From positions 806,001 to 870,000 of the forward strand of contig OZ271831.1 in the NCBI GenBank assembly GCA_965601455.1: a stretch of 64,000 nucleotides of DNA, read 5' to 3'. Position numbers and translations under genes: made by a program. The notes beneath the pieces are model-generated. The model was not told the origin of the DNA. It did no database searches and worked only from the letters and a program-made list of their open reading frames with translations. Below, piece after piece: positions 10,707 through 21,436 of this stretch. Within the stretch, counting starts at the first letter, position 1, and every line of letters starts with the position of its first letter. The stretch comes from JANQEU01 sp965601455. Its GTDB lineage: Bacteria > Bacteroidota > Bacteroidia > Cytophagales > Cyclobacteriaceae.

Positions 10707-10780
10707 GGGCCTGTAGCTCAGGTGGTTAGAGCGCTACACTGATAATGTAGAGGTCCGTGGTTCGAGTCCACGCAGGCCCA
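10707..10780 (+). tRNA. tRNA-Ile (anticodon GAU)
   Basis: 74-nt cloverleaf in the 16S-23S spacer. The acceptor stem GGGCCTG pairs with CAGGCCC, the discriminator base is A, the anticodon arm is CTACA-CTGATAA-TGTAG with anticodon GAT, and the T-arm contains GGTTCGAGTCC. Spacer tRNA-Ile is standard. Confidence 0.98.
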
Positions 10781-10815
10781 CTTGCTAATAAGAACCAGAA
10801 CCAATCCGGTATAAT

Positions 10816-10889
10816 GGGGGATTAGCTCAGCTGGCTAGAGCGCCTGCCTTGCACGCAGGAGGTCATCGGTTCGACTCCGATATCCTCCA
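10816..10889 (+). tRNA. tRNA-Ala (anticodon UGC)
   Basis: 74-nt cloverleaf 35 bp after tRNA-Ile. The acceptor stem GGGGGAT pairs with ATCCTCC with one G-U pair, the anticodon arm is CCTGC-CTTGCAC-GCAGG with anticodon TGC, and the T-arm contains GGTTCGACTCC. It is the second of the usual Ile-Ala spacer pair. Confidence 0.98.
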
Positions 10890-11267
10890 CCTTTGCTCGC
10901 AGAAGTGAGCTACGATTGACACGGTCGACAGTAGATTGCGAGGGCGAGAGAATATAGAGGATCAAACAGTAGGTTTATCCAAATAGTATTGAGCCTGTTT
11001 TAACAGTTTAACCTGTTTATAGGTACAAACGTCAGATGTTTAGACGAGGGCAACCATGAGCCATGTGTTGTAGTCAGTCTAAGCTGGAAACTGACGGAAG
11101 AGTTCATTGACATGATGTAGCAAATAGTGATAGATTCACTGAGAATAGAGTTGCTATCTAGGTTTTATTAATTTTCGGATTGGTAGGATTTAGGTAGTGA
11201 TTTACAAATCGAGTATATCGTTACATGAGTCGTGTTGGTTTATGCAGCCGACATGATATTTACTTTG
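10890..11267 (+). other. 16S-23S spacer downstream of tRNA-Ala, with the left arm of the 23S processing stem
   Basis: 378 bp without a gene. It holds at least two segments that are exact reverse complements of sequences just after 23S: 11126-11139 with 14167-14180 (14 bp) and 11206-11220 with 14145-14159 (15 bp). The segment near 11111-11119 also matches 14182-14190. In the rRNA precursor these would pair into a long interrupted stem looping out 23S, the usual RNase III substrate. The rest shows nothing recognisable. Confidence 0.75.
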
Positions 11268-14133
<2,866 letters not shown>

Positions 14134-14230
14134 TCAAAGCGGAGCGATATACTCGATTTAATTCTTGTGAATCTATCACTTACATCATGTATTATCTGCC
14201 ATAGCCTTGGCGACGGTAGATTAAAGAAAT

Positions 14231-14402
14231 TAAGACCCTGGGGTCCTGAAACAAGTTCAGGATGACTCGGGCAAGCTTTATGGTGATTATAGGCGGACGG
14301 CCAGTCCGTGGGGGTTCCCCCACGTGATAAATCCGAAACCGGTTACACTTAAAATATTAAGACCCTGAAACCAGTTCAGGGCAAGCTTTATGGTGATTAT
14401 AG
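14231..14402 (+). repeat. Partial duplication of the 5S leader and 5S 5' end
   Basis: Between 23S and 5S, a block beginning TTAAGACCCTG and ending with the first bases of 5S occurs twice (14231-14292 and 14358-14402). The final 22 bases, including GCAAGCTTTATGGTGATTAT, are identical. The first copy loses 5S identity straight after that and continues into two hairpins, GGACGGCCAGTCC and CGTGGGGGTTCCCCCACG. Each copy also contains a CCTGAA...TTCAGG hairpin. It looks like the remnant of a 5S duplication. Confidence 0.7.
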
Positions 14403-14502
14403 CGTGGGGGTCCACCTTTACCCATTCCGAACAAAGAAGTTAAGCCCCACAGCGCTGATGGTACTGCCTTAATCGGTGGGAGAGTAAGTCGTTGCCAGTT
14501 TA
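14387..14502 (+). rRNA. rrf: 5S ribosomal RNA
   Basis: About 115 nt with the 5S signatures GGTGATTATAGCG, CCCATTCCGAACA, GAAGTTAAGCCCC, AGCGCTGATGGTACTGC and GGTGGGAGAGTAAGTCG. It lies about 250 bp after 23S, further than usual because of the duplicated leader block. Ends are approximate to within a few bases. A strong terminator follows directly. Confidence 0.93.
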
Positions 14503-14507
14503 TTTAC

Positions 14508-14543
14508 AAAGGGATGCTGTTGAATATGGCATCCCTTTTTTTG
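14508..14543 (+). terminator. rRNA operon intrinsic terminator
   Basis: A 10-bp perfect stem (AAAGGGATGC / GCATCCCTTT, arms 14508-14517 and 14529-14538) followed by a run of T, located 6 bases after 5S. A classic rho-independent terminator for the rRNA operon. Confidence 0.92.
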
Positions 14544-14568
14544 TGCCGTAAAATGAAACTGATGATGA

Positions 14569-14594
14569 GCAACGCCTTACTCTGGAGAGTAACA
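14569..14594 (+). repeat. 26-bp direct repeat, copy 1
   Basis: Identical over 26 bp to 14733-14758, 164 bp downstream. The core at 14577-14592 is the perfect inverted repeat TTACTCT-GG-AGAGTAA, which could be a dimeric protein-binding site or a small palindromic repeat unit. Confidence 0.75.
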
Positions 14595-14667
14595 CTAGCT
14601 GGTCATGCGTGAAGAGAGCCTGTCCCGACTTGTCGGGATTGCCAATTTATTACTGAGACGCATAGGC

Positions 14668-14703
14668 AAAACCTTGATTGGTCTATCCGGTCAGGGTTTT
14701 TTT
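14668..14703 (+). terminator. Terminator-like hairpin in the post-rRNA gap
   Basis: AAAACCTTGA at 14668-14677 pairs with TCAGGGTTTT (one G-U) and runs into a T tract. It resembles a second, weaker rho-independent terminator behind the rRNA operon. Confidence 0.5.
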
Positions 14704-14732
14704 GTGATTGATTTTCGGAGTCACCTCCGGCT

Positions 14733-14758
14733 GCAACGCCTTACTCTGGAGAGTAACA
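14733..14758 (+). repeat. 26-bp direct repeat, copy 2
   Basis: Second exact copy of the 14569-14594 unit, with the same TTACTCT-GG-AGAGTAA core at 14741-14756. The flanks differ, apart from a loosely similar few bases on the right side. Confidence 0.75.
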
Positions 14759-14992
14759 ATGGTTGGCTGTATGACCTTGTCCGGATTGGGCTCCTTCCAC
14801 CAAGTGTCACAAAGGTGTCCTCTATTCCGGAATTGCTGGCGGTGAAATATCACTTTGAAATTTTAATAGTCTGATGCCTGCTTCTTTTGAAATTTTCAAA
14901 AAAGACGGAAACCGTTAAAATAAACTCTATGCATACTTTGTAAGGTAGCAATTGCAGTTTACTTTCAGGTTTTTTAAACTAAATCAAATAAT

Positions 14993-15721
14993 ATGAAAAC
15001 ATTCCAATCAGCAGCCTTAGGGGTACTGGTACTAGCCATTATTGGGTTAAGCGCTTGTGGTGATGATGAGTCCAATGTAAATACAATCACCGTATTTGAA
15101 GACGAGATAGATGGCACACTAGTTTCAGGAGCTACGGTCGAGCTATATGCCACGGCATCTGAATTTTTTTCCGGATCACCGGTTGCTTCGGGAGTTACGG
15201 ATGCAGAAGGTACGTTTTCAGTTTCGAATGACTTGGAAGGAGCATATGTTGTATATGTGAATAGCGGATTTAAATCCAATTGGTCAGCGCCAGGAACCGC
15301 AAATTTAGATCCCGGTACCTCTAATGATGTTTCCGTATCAATTAGAGATAACCTAATCAATTATCTATTTGAAAATAATACATGGGTTGTTGATAGGGTG
15401 GAGATCAACGGAGAAGACGTCACAGATATTACAGACGAGTGCACTCTGGATAATACATTCACTTTTGGGAAGAGTTCATCTAGTCAAAGCTTCACAGCGA
15501 CTTTTCAAGATAATAGTACCTTATGTGATGGAAGTGACTTCACAAGTGAATTTGTCATAACATCAGTTAACACCAACGGCATAGACCCGGTAAGTGGTGA
15601 AATTACAATTGAGGAAAATGGTTCGTTTCCAGGTTCCACCAGGCTGTTATTTGAAAGTGGGGTACTGAGCTTTACTTCAGGAATTGGACCGTTCGTTACA
15701 GTATCATATGTTCAACAGTAA
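14993..15721 (+). CDS. Predicted lipoprotein with carboxypeptidase-regulatory-like and lipocalin-like regions
   Basis: The 242-residue product starts with a lipoprotein signal peptide ending in the lipobox LSAC (lipidated C22), followed by acidic GDDES, which in Bacteroidota is compatible with outer membrane export. Residues about 30-120 look like a carboxypeptidase-regulatory (CNA-B-like) beta-sandwich (DGTLVSGATVELY, GVTDAEGTFSVSN). The C-terminal half (WVVDRVEINGEDVTD onwards) resembles lipocalin-like domains of Bacteroidota surface proteins. No enzymatic motif is visible. Function is unknown; a surface or periplasmic binding role is only a guess. Confidence 0.85.
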   Translation: MKTFQSAALGVLVLAIIGLSACGDDESNVNTITVFEDEIDGTLVSGATVELYATASEFFSGSPVASGVTDAEGTFSVSNDLEGAYVVYVNSGFKSNWSAPGTANLDPGTSNDVSVSIRDNLINYLFENNTWVVDRVEINGEDVTDITDECTLDNTFTFGKSSSSQSFTATFQDNSTLCDGSDFTSEFVITSVNTNGIDPVSGEITIEENGSFPGSTRLLFESGVLSFTSGIGPFVTVSYVQQ

Positions 15722-15737
15722 ACTATTAGCAGTTGAA

Positions 15738-17531
15738 TCAATCCAGCTCTTCAGGAGTAACTTCTACAGATACTCCTGAAGATGCTTGAATGGTTTTAGC
15801 GAGGGCCTTGACTTTCACTATTTCGTAGTTAAAGAAGTACTTGAGAGTCAAGAGCTTACCAGAGACAAAGCTCATCTGCAAATGGTCTCGATTTTTTAAT
15901 GCAGCTACTCCCATTTTCAGCCATTGCCAACCTACAACCACCGTGCTAAACATTTCCATGAAAACAGTGGCATCTGCTAAGTATTTTTCATGATCACCAT
16001 TCATCGCGTGAGGTAATATGGTTTGAATGGTCTGCTGAACATCCGAGATTGCTTTACCCAAGGAGGTGACATAAGGAACCAGTTCATCAATTGCACTGGC
16101 ATTTTCTATGGTCTTTAGCATTTCAGCTCCCAACAATTCAAGAGCTCGCCCGTTTTCCATGGTAGTTTTTCTTCCCAGAAGGTCAAGTGATTGAATGCCT
16201 GTTGTACCCTCATAAATCGATATAATCCTGATATCTCTGAGATACTGCTGTAAGATGAAATCCATCATGAAACCATATCCTCCTAGTACCTGTAACCCGG
16301 TATCAACCGCCTGCTTTCCTGCTTCCGCAGGAAAGGTTTTGGCTACGGGAGTGAGTATTTCGGCCAGCAGATGATACTTTTCTTTTTCTTCCCCCGTACT
16401 GGTCATCTCCTTATCCACGTAATAGGCTGCCTGCAGAATGAGACTGATACTGCCTTCCACAACAGATTTTTGAAAGAGGAGCATTCTTTTTACATCCGGA
16501 TGATTGATGATCAAGGTTTGTTCGACTTCAGGATCTTTTTTTCCAGAGGATTGTAATTTCCTGCCTTGTGGCCTTTCATTCGCATATTGGAGAGATGCAT
16601 AGTAAGCAGCCGAGGCAATTCCGGCACCCATTCGCCCAGTTGCTATCCGCGCTTCATTCATCATCTGAAACATGTAACTCAATCCTTTGTTTTCTTCACC
16701 GACCAAAAACCCTTTCGTAGATCCGGATTCCCCAAAGACAAGATGTGTGGTACAATAACCTCTTTGACCCAGTTTTTCAAATTCACCTGCAGTATCTACA
16801 TTATTGAAAGCCAGCTCGCCTGAGTCATTGGGGAGAAATTTTGGCACCACAAAAAGTGAAACTCCTTTGGTACCGGCAGGTGCTCCTTCAACTCGCGCAA
16901 GAACAAGATGAACGAAATTATCAGCAAACTGATGGTCACCGGAAGAAATAAATATCTTCTGCCCCTTTATGGAATAGGTGCCATCTTCATTGGTGCTGGC
17001 AGTAGTTACGATGTCTGATAGGGAACTACCTGCCTGGGGCTCAGTCAGGCACATCGTGCCACCCCATTTCATCTCCAGCATCTTGTGTACATAAGTCGAT
17101 TTTAGTTCTTCACTGCCAAAGTTTAAAATAAGGTTTGCTGCGCCCGCAGTAAGTCCAAGGTAACCGGTCACATGGTTGTTTGCAGCTTCCATAATAAAAT
17201 AAAGAGCAGTAAACACGGTGGTAGGTAATTGCATTCCTCCGTCTTTTTCATCAAAAGGTGCTCCAATCAATCCCATTTCTCCTGATTTCTCAAGGATACG
17301 GCTAAACTGCTCATGGATGATGATTTTCCCATCGCTGAAATACGATGGTTTCTCATCCATTTCTTTGATGAAAGGAAACAATTCGGAATCACTTAGGTCT
17401 TTTACCGCATCGAGCAATAGATTAATTGATTCGTTGTCGTAGTTGCTATATCTGGATTCTTTCAGCAACTCTTCCAAATGATGTACATGGTAAAGGAGAA
17501 AAGAAAGAGTATCGGGGCTATAGTATTTCAT
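15738..17531 (-). CDS. Acyl-CoA dehydrogenase
   Basis: A 597-residue FAD-dependent acyl-CoA dehydrogenase of the long variety with an extra C-terminal helical domain, catalysing the first, desaturating step of fatty acid or acyl-CoA beta-oxidation. Visible motifs are MCLTEPQAGSSLSDI (FAD and substrate loop), GQKIFISSGDH, and IRIISIYEGTTGIQSLDLLGRK near residue 440, in which the glutamate of YEGTTGIQ is the catalytic base position. It is transcribed alone. A 12-bp palindrome lies 28 bp upstream of the start, and a 12-bp inverted repeat lies within its last codons. Chain-length preference cannot be read from sequence. Confidence 0.95.
   Translation of the reverse strand: MKYYSPDTLSFLLYHVHHLEELLKESRYSNYDNESINLLLDAVKDLSDSELFPFIKEMDEKPSYFSDGKIIIHEQFSRILEKSGEMGLIGAPFDEKDGGMQLPTTVFTALYFIMEAANNHVTGYLGLTAGAANLILNFGSEELKSTYVHKMLEMKWGGTMCLTEPQAGSSLSDIVTTASTNEDGTYSIKGQKIFISSGDHQFADNFVHLVLARVEGAPAGTKGVSLFVVPKFLPNDSGELAFNNVDTAGEFEKLGQRGYCTTHLVFGESGSTKGFLVGEENKGLSYMFQMMNEARIATGRMGAGIASAAYYASLQYANERPQGRKLQSSGKKDPEVEQTLIINHPDVKRMLLFQKSVVEGSISLILQAAYYVDKEMTSTGEEKEKYHLLAEILTPVAKTFPAEAGKQAVDTGLQVLGGYGFMMDFILQQYLRDIRIISIYEGTTGIQSLDLLGRKTTMENGRALELLGAEMLKTIENASAIDELVPYVTSLGKAISDVQQTIQTILPHAMNGDHEKYLADATVFMEMFSTVVVGWQWLKMGVAALKNRDHLQMSFVSGKLLTLKYFFNYEIVKVKALAKTIQASSGVSVEVTPEELD
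15748..15782. repeat. 12-bp perfect inverted repeat inside the acyl-CoA dehydrogenase 3' end
   Basis: TCTTCAGGAGTA (15748-15759) and TACTCCTGAAGA (15771-15782) are exact reverse complements separated by 11 bases. The stem falls within the last codons of the acyl-CoA dehydrogenase and about 27 bp after the convergent lipoprotein stop. No T tract follows, so it is not a standard intrinsic terminator. Confidence 0.6.
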
Positions 17532-17559
17532 CAGGAGATTTAATTTGTCATAAATTAAT

Positions 17560-17571
17560 CACCAATTGGTG
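17560..17571. promoter_or_regulatory. 12-bp palindrome, candidate operator
   Basis: CACCAATTGGTG is a perfect palindrome 28 bp upstream of the acyl-CoA dehydrogenase start codon and 127 bp upstream of the divergent BatA-like gene. Position and symmetry suit a binding site for a dimeric repressor such as a TetR or MarR member; no such regulator is nearby. Confidence 0.35.
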
Positions 17572-17697
17572 GTAATAAGCCTTGGTCCAATACTTTTTAT
17601 GAATAATTCTCTTGAAAGTGATCTCCGTTAATCAATATTCAACTTCCTTTCTGAATATTCGTTTCTAACTTGGCGACTAAATGCGAATGAATATCGA

Positions 17698-19656
17698 ATG
17701 AGTTTTCTTTTTCCGGCGGCATTGTGGGGTCTAACTCTATTATCTATACCAGTAATAATCCATCTATTTAACCTGAGAAGGATTCAGGTTATTGAGTTTT
17801 CTACCCTTCAATTCATCAACGAGATTGAAAGTGAAGTCAAACGAAAAAAAAGTCTCAAACATCTACTGATTCTTCTTTCTAGATTATTAGCTCTTTTCTT
17901 TCTGATTATGGCTTTTGCTCAACCGGTGTTTCAGGAGACAACCTCTCAAAACCCTGAAAATCGCACGGTTATATACCTGGATAATTCGTATAGCATGAAT
18001 GCAGTTTCGGCGGGACAGAGTTCCTTTCTACGAGGTATCAATTTGGTAGAGAGCTTCCTTGCAAACTATCCATTAGAAAGGGAAATTGTGCTGCAGACCA
18101 ATGATTTTTCTAATAACCTGAATCGATGGGATTACAAAAACAGTATCGAGGAGCAGCTGACAGAAATAGATTTTTCCGGTTCAGCTCGATCATTTGATGA
18201 AGTAATGAGTAAGCTGGATCAGTTAGGTAGTTTTAGGTTGATTTATTTATCGGATTTTCAAAAATCAACTTTAGGAGAGATAACAGAAACAGATAAGGAA
18301 GTATTACTGGTTCCTTTGGGAGTTAGTGATCAGGGTAATGTTTTTATCGATTCGGTATATTTTAAAGATCCCATCCTTCTATTTGATCGGCCAAATTCAT
18401 TACTCGTTTCTCTTAAGAACACAGATCCGTCAGCCGGAACCAACATGACTTTAAGGATCCTCAATGAGAACAGATTGCTTTCGTCCTACCCAATAAATTT
18501 TAATGATTCACAATTTCAGGAGGTTGAGCTGGAAATTGACTTTAGAAGCCTTGTTTCCAGAAACCTGAGGATGACAATTGATGACCCTGGACTTGCCTTC
18601 GACAATGAGTATTTCATTACCATAAATTCCTTCGAAAGGCCAATAGTACATTACATATTCCAGGAAGAAGAGAATCGATTTGTGACAGGAGTTTATGGCA
18701 ATAGCACTCTATTTGAACTGACATCCGTACAGTTTTCCAACATCAATTATCAATCACTTGAAAACACTGATCTTATCATCTTAGATGGATTTCAATCTAT
18801 TCCATCAGGAGTATTTGAATATCTAAGGAATGCTGACATTCTAGTAATTCCACCTGATGAAATCGATAAAGACAGTTATAGTAGTTTTTTTAATGAAGAC
18901 ATCGTGGTGTCGTCTGACTCTACACTCTTCAACCTTGATCTTGCTGAAATAGAAAATCCGTTATTTGAAAATATTTTTACCAATATTAACCAGGTTGATG
19001 ATCTCCCAAAATCCCTATTAGTACTAAAATCAGATTTTGGCACTCCTATCCTGTCTACAGCCTTCGGCGAATCGTTCTTATTGAATAAGAAAGTTCAGGA
19101 GCGTAATCTCTACCTATTTGGATCGCCTTTAGATACTCGATTCACATCGATGCCTGTCCATGCGATATTTCTTCCTATTATGTATCGGATAGCTCAATTT
19201 GCAGGTCAAAAACCCTCTCCACTTGCCTTTCATCTGGATAGTAGAATAATAAACATGGATATTAGGGGGTTTCAAAACGAAACTCCTCTGAATGTCATTG
19301 GTGACGATATGGATTTTATTCCAAATCAAAATATGTCGGGTGCTACATTAACATTGGAATTACCTCCAACAGGAATTAATACAGGATATTTTCACGTACT
19401 TTCAGAAGAGGATACATTAAGAACATTTGCCTTAAACCACAGTCGGGTGGAATCGAGTAATGAGTACTATAGTCAAGAAGAATTGTTACAGATAATTGAG
19501 GATTATCCAAGTTTTAGCGTCATGAACACGAATGACGTTAGTCCAACTACTTCACTGAGTGGAATAGCAGAAGGAAATACACAATATTGGAAATATGCCC
19601 TATTTTTGGCCTTGTTATTCCTGGTTGTTGAAACATTGTTGGTTCGATTTTTATAA
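17698..19656 (+). CDS. BatA-like membrane protein
   Basis: The 652-residue protein begins with the BatA N-terminal domain: a membrane segment at 1-24 (FLFPAALWGLTLLSIPVIIHLFNLRR), a basic cytoplasmic stretch, and a second membrane helix at about 57-77 ending AFAQPVF. The large middle part is predicted extracytoplasmic and starts with a von Willebrand A-like strand (VIYLDNSYSMN), retaining a DxSxS-type metal site. A final membrane helix lies near 630-650. Relatives are commonly found beside dihydroorotase genes in Bacteroidota; function is unknown. The stop overlaps the next start by one base (TAATG), so translation is probably coupled. Confidence 0.85.
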   Translation: MSFLFPAALWGLTLLSIPVIIHLFNLRRIQVIEFSTLQFINEIESEVKRKKSLKHLLILLSRLLALFFLIMAFAQPVFQETTSQNPENRTVIYLDNSYSMNAVSAGQSSFLRGINLVESFLANYPLEREIVLQTNDFSNNLNRWDYKNSIEEQLTEIDFSGSARSFDEVMSKLDQLGSFRLIYLSDFQKSTLGEITETDKEVLLVPLGVSDQGNVFIDSVYFKDPILLFDRPNSLLVSLKNTDPSAGTNMTLRILNENRLLSSYPINFNDSQFQEVELEIDFRSLVSRNLRMTIDDPGLAFDNEYFITINSFERPIVHYIFQEEENRFVTGVYGNSTLFELTSVQFSNINYQSLENTDLIILDGFQSIPSGVFEYLRNADILVIPPDEIDKDSYSSFFNEDIVVSSDSTLFNLDLAEIENPLFENIFTNINQVDDLPKSLLVLKSDFGTPILSTAFGESFLLNKKVQERNLYLFGSPLDTRFTSMPVHAIFLPIMYRIAQFAGQKPSPLAFHLDSRIINMDIRGFQNETPLNVIGDDMDFIPNQNMSGATLTLELPPTGINTGYFHVLSEEDTLRTFALNHSRVESSNEYYSQEELLQIIEDYPSFSVMNTNDVSPTTSLSGIAEGNTQYWKYALFLALLFLVVETLLVRFL

Positions 19657-20930
19657 TGAAAGTACAACTCCTTAACGCCAACATACTCGATCCTAGATCA
19701 AAATATCACAACAAAAAGAGGCACATCTCTTTAGATTCTGGCGTCATAACAGATATTTCCAATCAGAAAACCGATGTTAGTTCCATTGATTTAAAAGGTA
19801 AATACGTTCTGCCCGGTTTGATGGATATGTCCGCTACCGTGCCGGATCCCGGAAACGAACATAAAGAAGATCTTTTATCCGCACTCAATGGCGCACGTTC
19901 TTCCGGGTTTACGAAAGTCGCAATTCACCCGGACAGTGATCCATTTAGAGATAGTAAGGGGGGTATTGAATACATTCTTTCCAAGACGAAAGGTCATGAA
20001 GTTGATGTGCTGCCATACGGTGGCATCAGTGAAAATGGCAAAGGAGAGCGGATGGCTGAATTGATGGACTTGAAGTTGGCGGGTGCTGTCGGCTTTTCTA
20101 ATGGTCTTAATCCCCTTGATAATACAGAGTTACTACTCAGGGTATTACAGTATACAAAATCCTTTGAGGGTATCGTAATCAATCGCCCTCTTGATCCATA
20201 TCTTTCGAAGTTCGGACAAATGCACGAGGGGGAGGTCAGCACAGGTTTAGGGTTAAGAGGTATCCCTGCTATTGCCGAAGCTTTAATGATCCAAAGGGAT
20301 ATTGAGATATTAAAATATGCGGGTGGGCGTTTGCATTTTTCATCAATTTCTTCCGAGGAATCAGTCAAAATAATTGCACAGGCACGTAAAAAGTTGAATG
20401 TGACCTGCGACGTAGCAATTCATAATTTGCTTTACACAGATGCAAATCTGGAGGATTTCAACTCGAATTATAAGGTAATGCCACCTCTGCGTTCTGAGAG
20501 ACACAGAAAAGCCCTACTGAAAGGCCTTGATTCAGGTGTTATTGACGCCATCACATCTGACCATCAACCTCAAGATGTTGAAAGCAAAAATTTGGAATTT
20601 GACCTTGCCGAATTTGGTATGTCCAGCTTTCAGACATTTGTCCCGAACCTGTTATTGCTTTCTGAAGATGTTTCTTGGGACATTCTACTAGAGAAATTGG
20701 TTTATGGTCCAAGAGAGATTTTAGGTATTGACGAACCAAAATTAGATAAGGGGGCTAGGGCAGAGTTTATAATTCTCGATCCAACCCATAGTTGGGAGCT
20801 AAACCACGAAACTAATCCAGCTAAGTCAGCGAATTCACCACTTTTTGGTAACAAGTTAACGGGGATGTGTATTGGAGTGGTAAATGGCAAGAAGTCATTC
20901 TTACCTGAAAGTGAGGTAGTAAATGCTTAA
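19656..20930 (+). CDS. Dihydroorotase homologue lacking the HxH metal motif
   Basis: The 424-residue protein aligns over its length with amidohydrolase-fold dihydroorotases: VLPGLMD, PDPGNEHKEDL, GFTKVAIHP, VMPPLRSERHRKAL and DAITSDHQPQD. The zinc-binding HxH that normally follows PGxxD is replaced by SAT (DMSATVPDPG), so catalysis of the pyrimidine step is doubtful. I recall this deviation in Bacteroidota homologues, which are usually annotated as dihydroorotase; some organisms use such proteins as non-catalytic partners of aspartate carbamoyltransferase. The gene overlaps its upstream and downstream neighbours, placing it in the envelope cluster rather than with pyrimidine genes. Confidence 0.82.
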   Translation: MKVQLLNANILDPRSKYHNKKRHISLDSGVITDISNQKTDVSSIDLKGKYVLPGLMDMSATVPDPGNEHKEDLLSALNGARSSGFTKVAIHPDSDPFRDSKGGIEYILSKTKGHEVDVLPYGGISENGKGERMAELMDLKLAGAVGFSNGLNPLDNTELLLRVLQYTKSFEGIVINRPLDPYLSKFGQMHEGEVSTGLGLRGIPAIAEALMIQRDIEILKYAGGRLHFSSISSEESVKIIAQARKKLNVTCDVAIHNLLYTDANLEDFNSNYKVMPPLRSERHRKALLKGLDSGVIDAITSDHQPQDVESKNLEFDLAEFGMSSFQTFVPNLLLLSEDVSWDILLEKLVYGPREILGIDEPKLDKGARAEFIILDPTHSWELNHETNPAKSANSPLFGNKLTGMCIGVVNGKKSFLPESEVVNA

Positions 20931-21429
20931 CAAGTCGTGGCGGTATGGAATCTTTTGCGGATTATTCCTTTCATTGATTTTTTTTCTTTCCTATGCCTTT
21001 GGTCCAAATCCATTTATTGATTTTCGACAACTATTAGTTGACTCGATCATCATTGCGGTATTTCTCTGGTTTGGAATGCTTGAATATAAACGGTTACAGG
21101 AGGGCGTTTTACACTTTTGGCAAGGTATGACCATTGGTTTTTTTATATATGGAATTGCTACGATCGTATTTGGAATGTTTTTAATAATCCTGTTTGTCCT
21201 GGAAAAAAACTTATTAGCAGATTACGTAAGCGAAGCCCTGGTTTATCTTCAGGAGCGGTCTGATACCTATGTTGAGGAGTTCGGAGAAGATCAATATCAA
21301 TCTCAGATTGAAAGTATAAAAGCAATAACCGCCAGGGAATTGACTCTATCCAGTTCAGTGAAAAAATTGATTGCGGGACTCTTTGTAACACCGGTTATAT
21401 CCATAATTTTAAGGAAACAACCTAAATAA
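20923..21429 (+). CDS. DUF4199-like membrane protein
   Basis: A 168-residue integral membrane protein with about four predicted helices: near 8-26, 37-50, 66-90 and 142-160, with a charged loop at 100-130. It resembles the DUF4199 family of Bacteroidota (KRLQEGVLHFWQGMTIGFFIYG matches the family's characteristic re-entrant segment). The start overlaps the dihydroorotase homologue by 8 bp. A second DUF4199 gene follows 8 bp later, so the two are probably tandem paralogues. Function unknown. Confidence 0.78.
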   Translation: MLNKSWRYGIFCGLFLSLIFFLSYAFGPNPFIDFRQLLVDSIIIAVFLWFGMLEYKRLQEGVLHFWQGMTIGFFIYGIATIVFGMFLIILFVLEKNLLADYVSEALVYLQERSDTYVEEFGEDQYQSQIESIKAITARELTLSSSVKKLIAGLFVTPVISIILRKQPK

Positions 21430-21436
21430 CAATTCC

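Larger units (their letters stand above)
14544..14992. other. 449-bp non-coding region with repeats after the rRNA operon
   Basis: No credible gene. It contains a 26-bp direct repeat (14569-14594 and 14733-14758) whose core is the inverted repeat TTACTCT-GG-AGAGTAA, a CCCGACTTGTCGGG hairpin (14623-14638), and a second terminator-like hairpin (AAAACCTTGA / TCAGGGTTTT, 14668-14703) followed by T residues. The last 100 bp hold the upstream region of the lipoprotein gene, including ATACTTTG near 14933, which resembles a -7 box. Confidence 0.6.

Noticed and set aside
14605..14874. 89-codon open frame behind the rRNA operon
   Set aside because: It spans a terminator-like hairpin and both repeat-associated palindromes, has no recognisable domain and no ribosome binding site, and its composition is unlike neighbouring genes.
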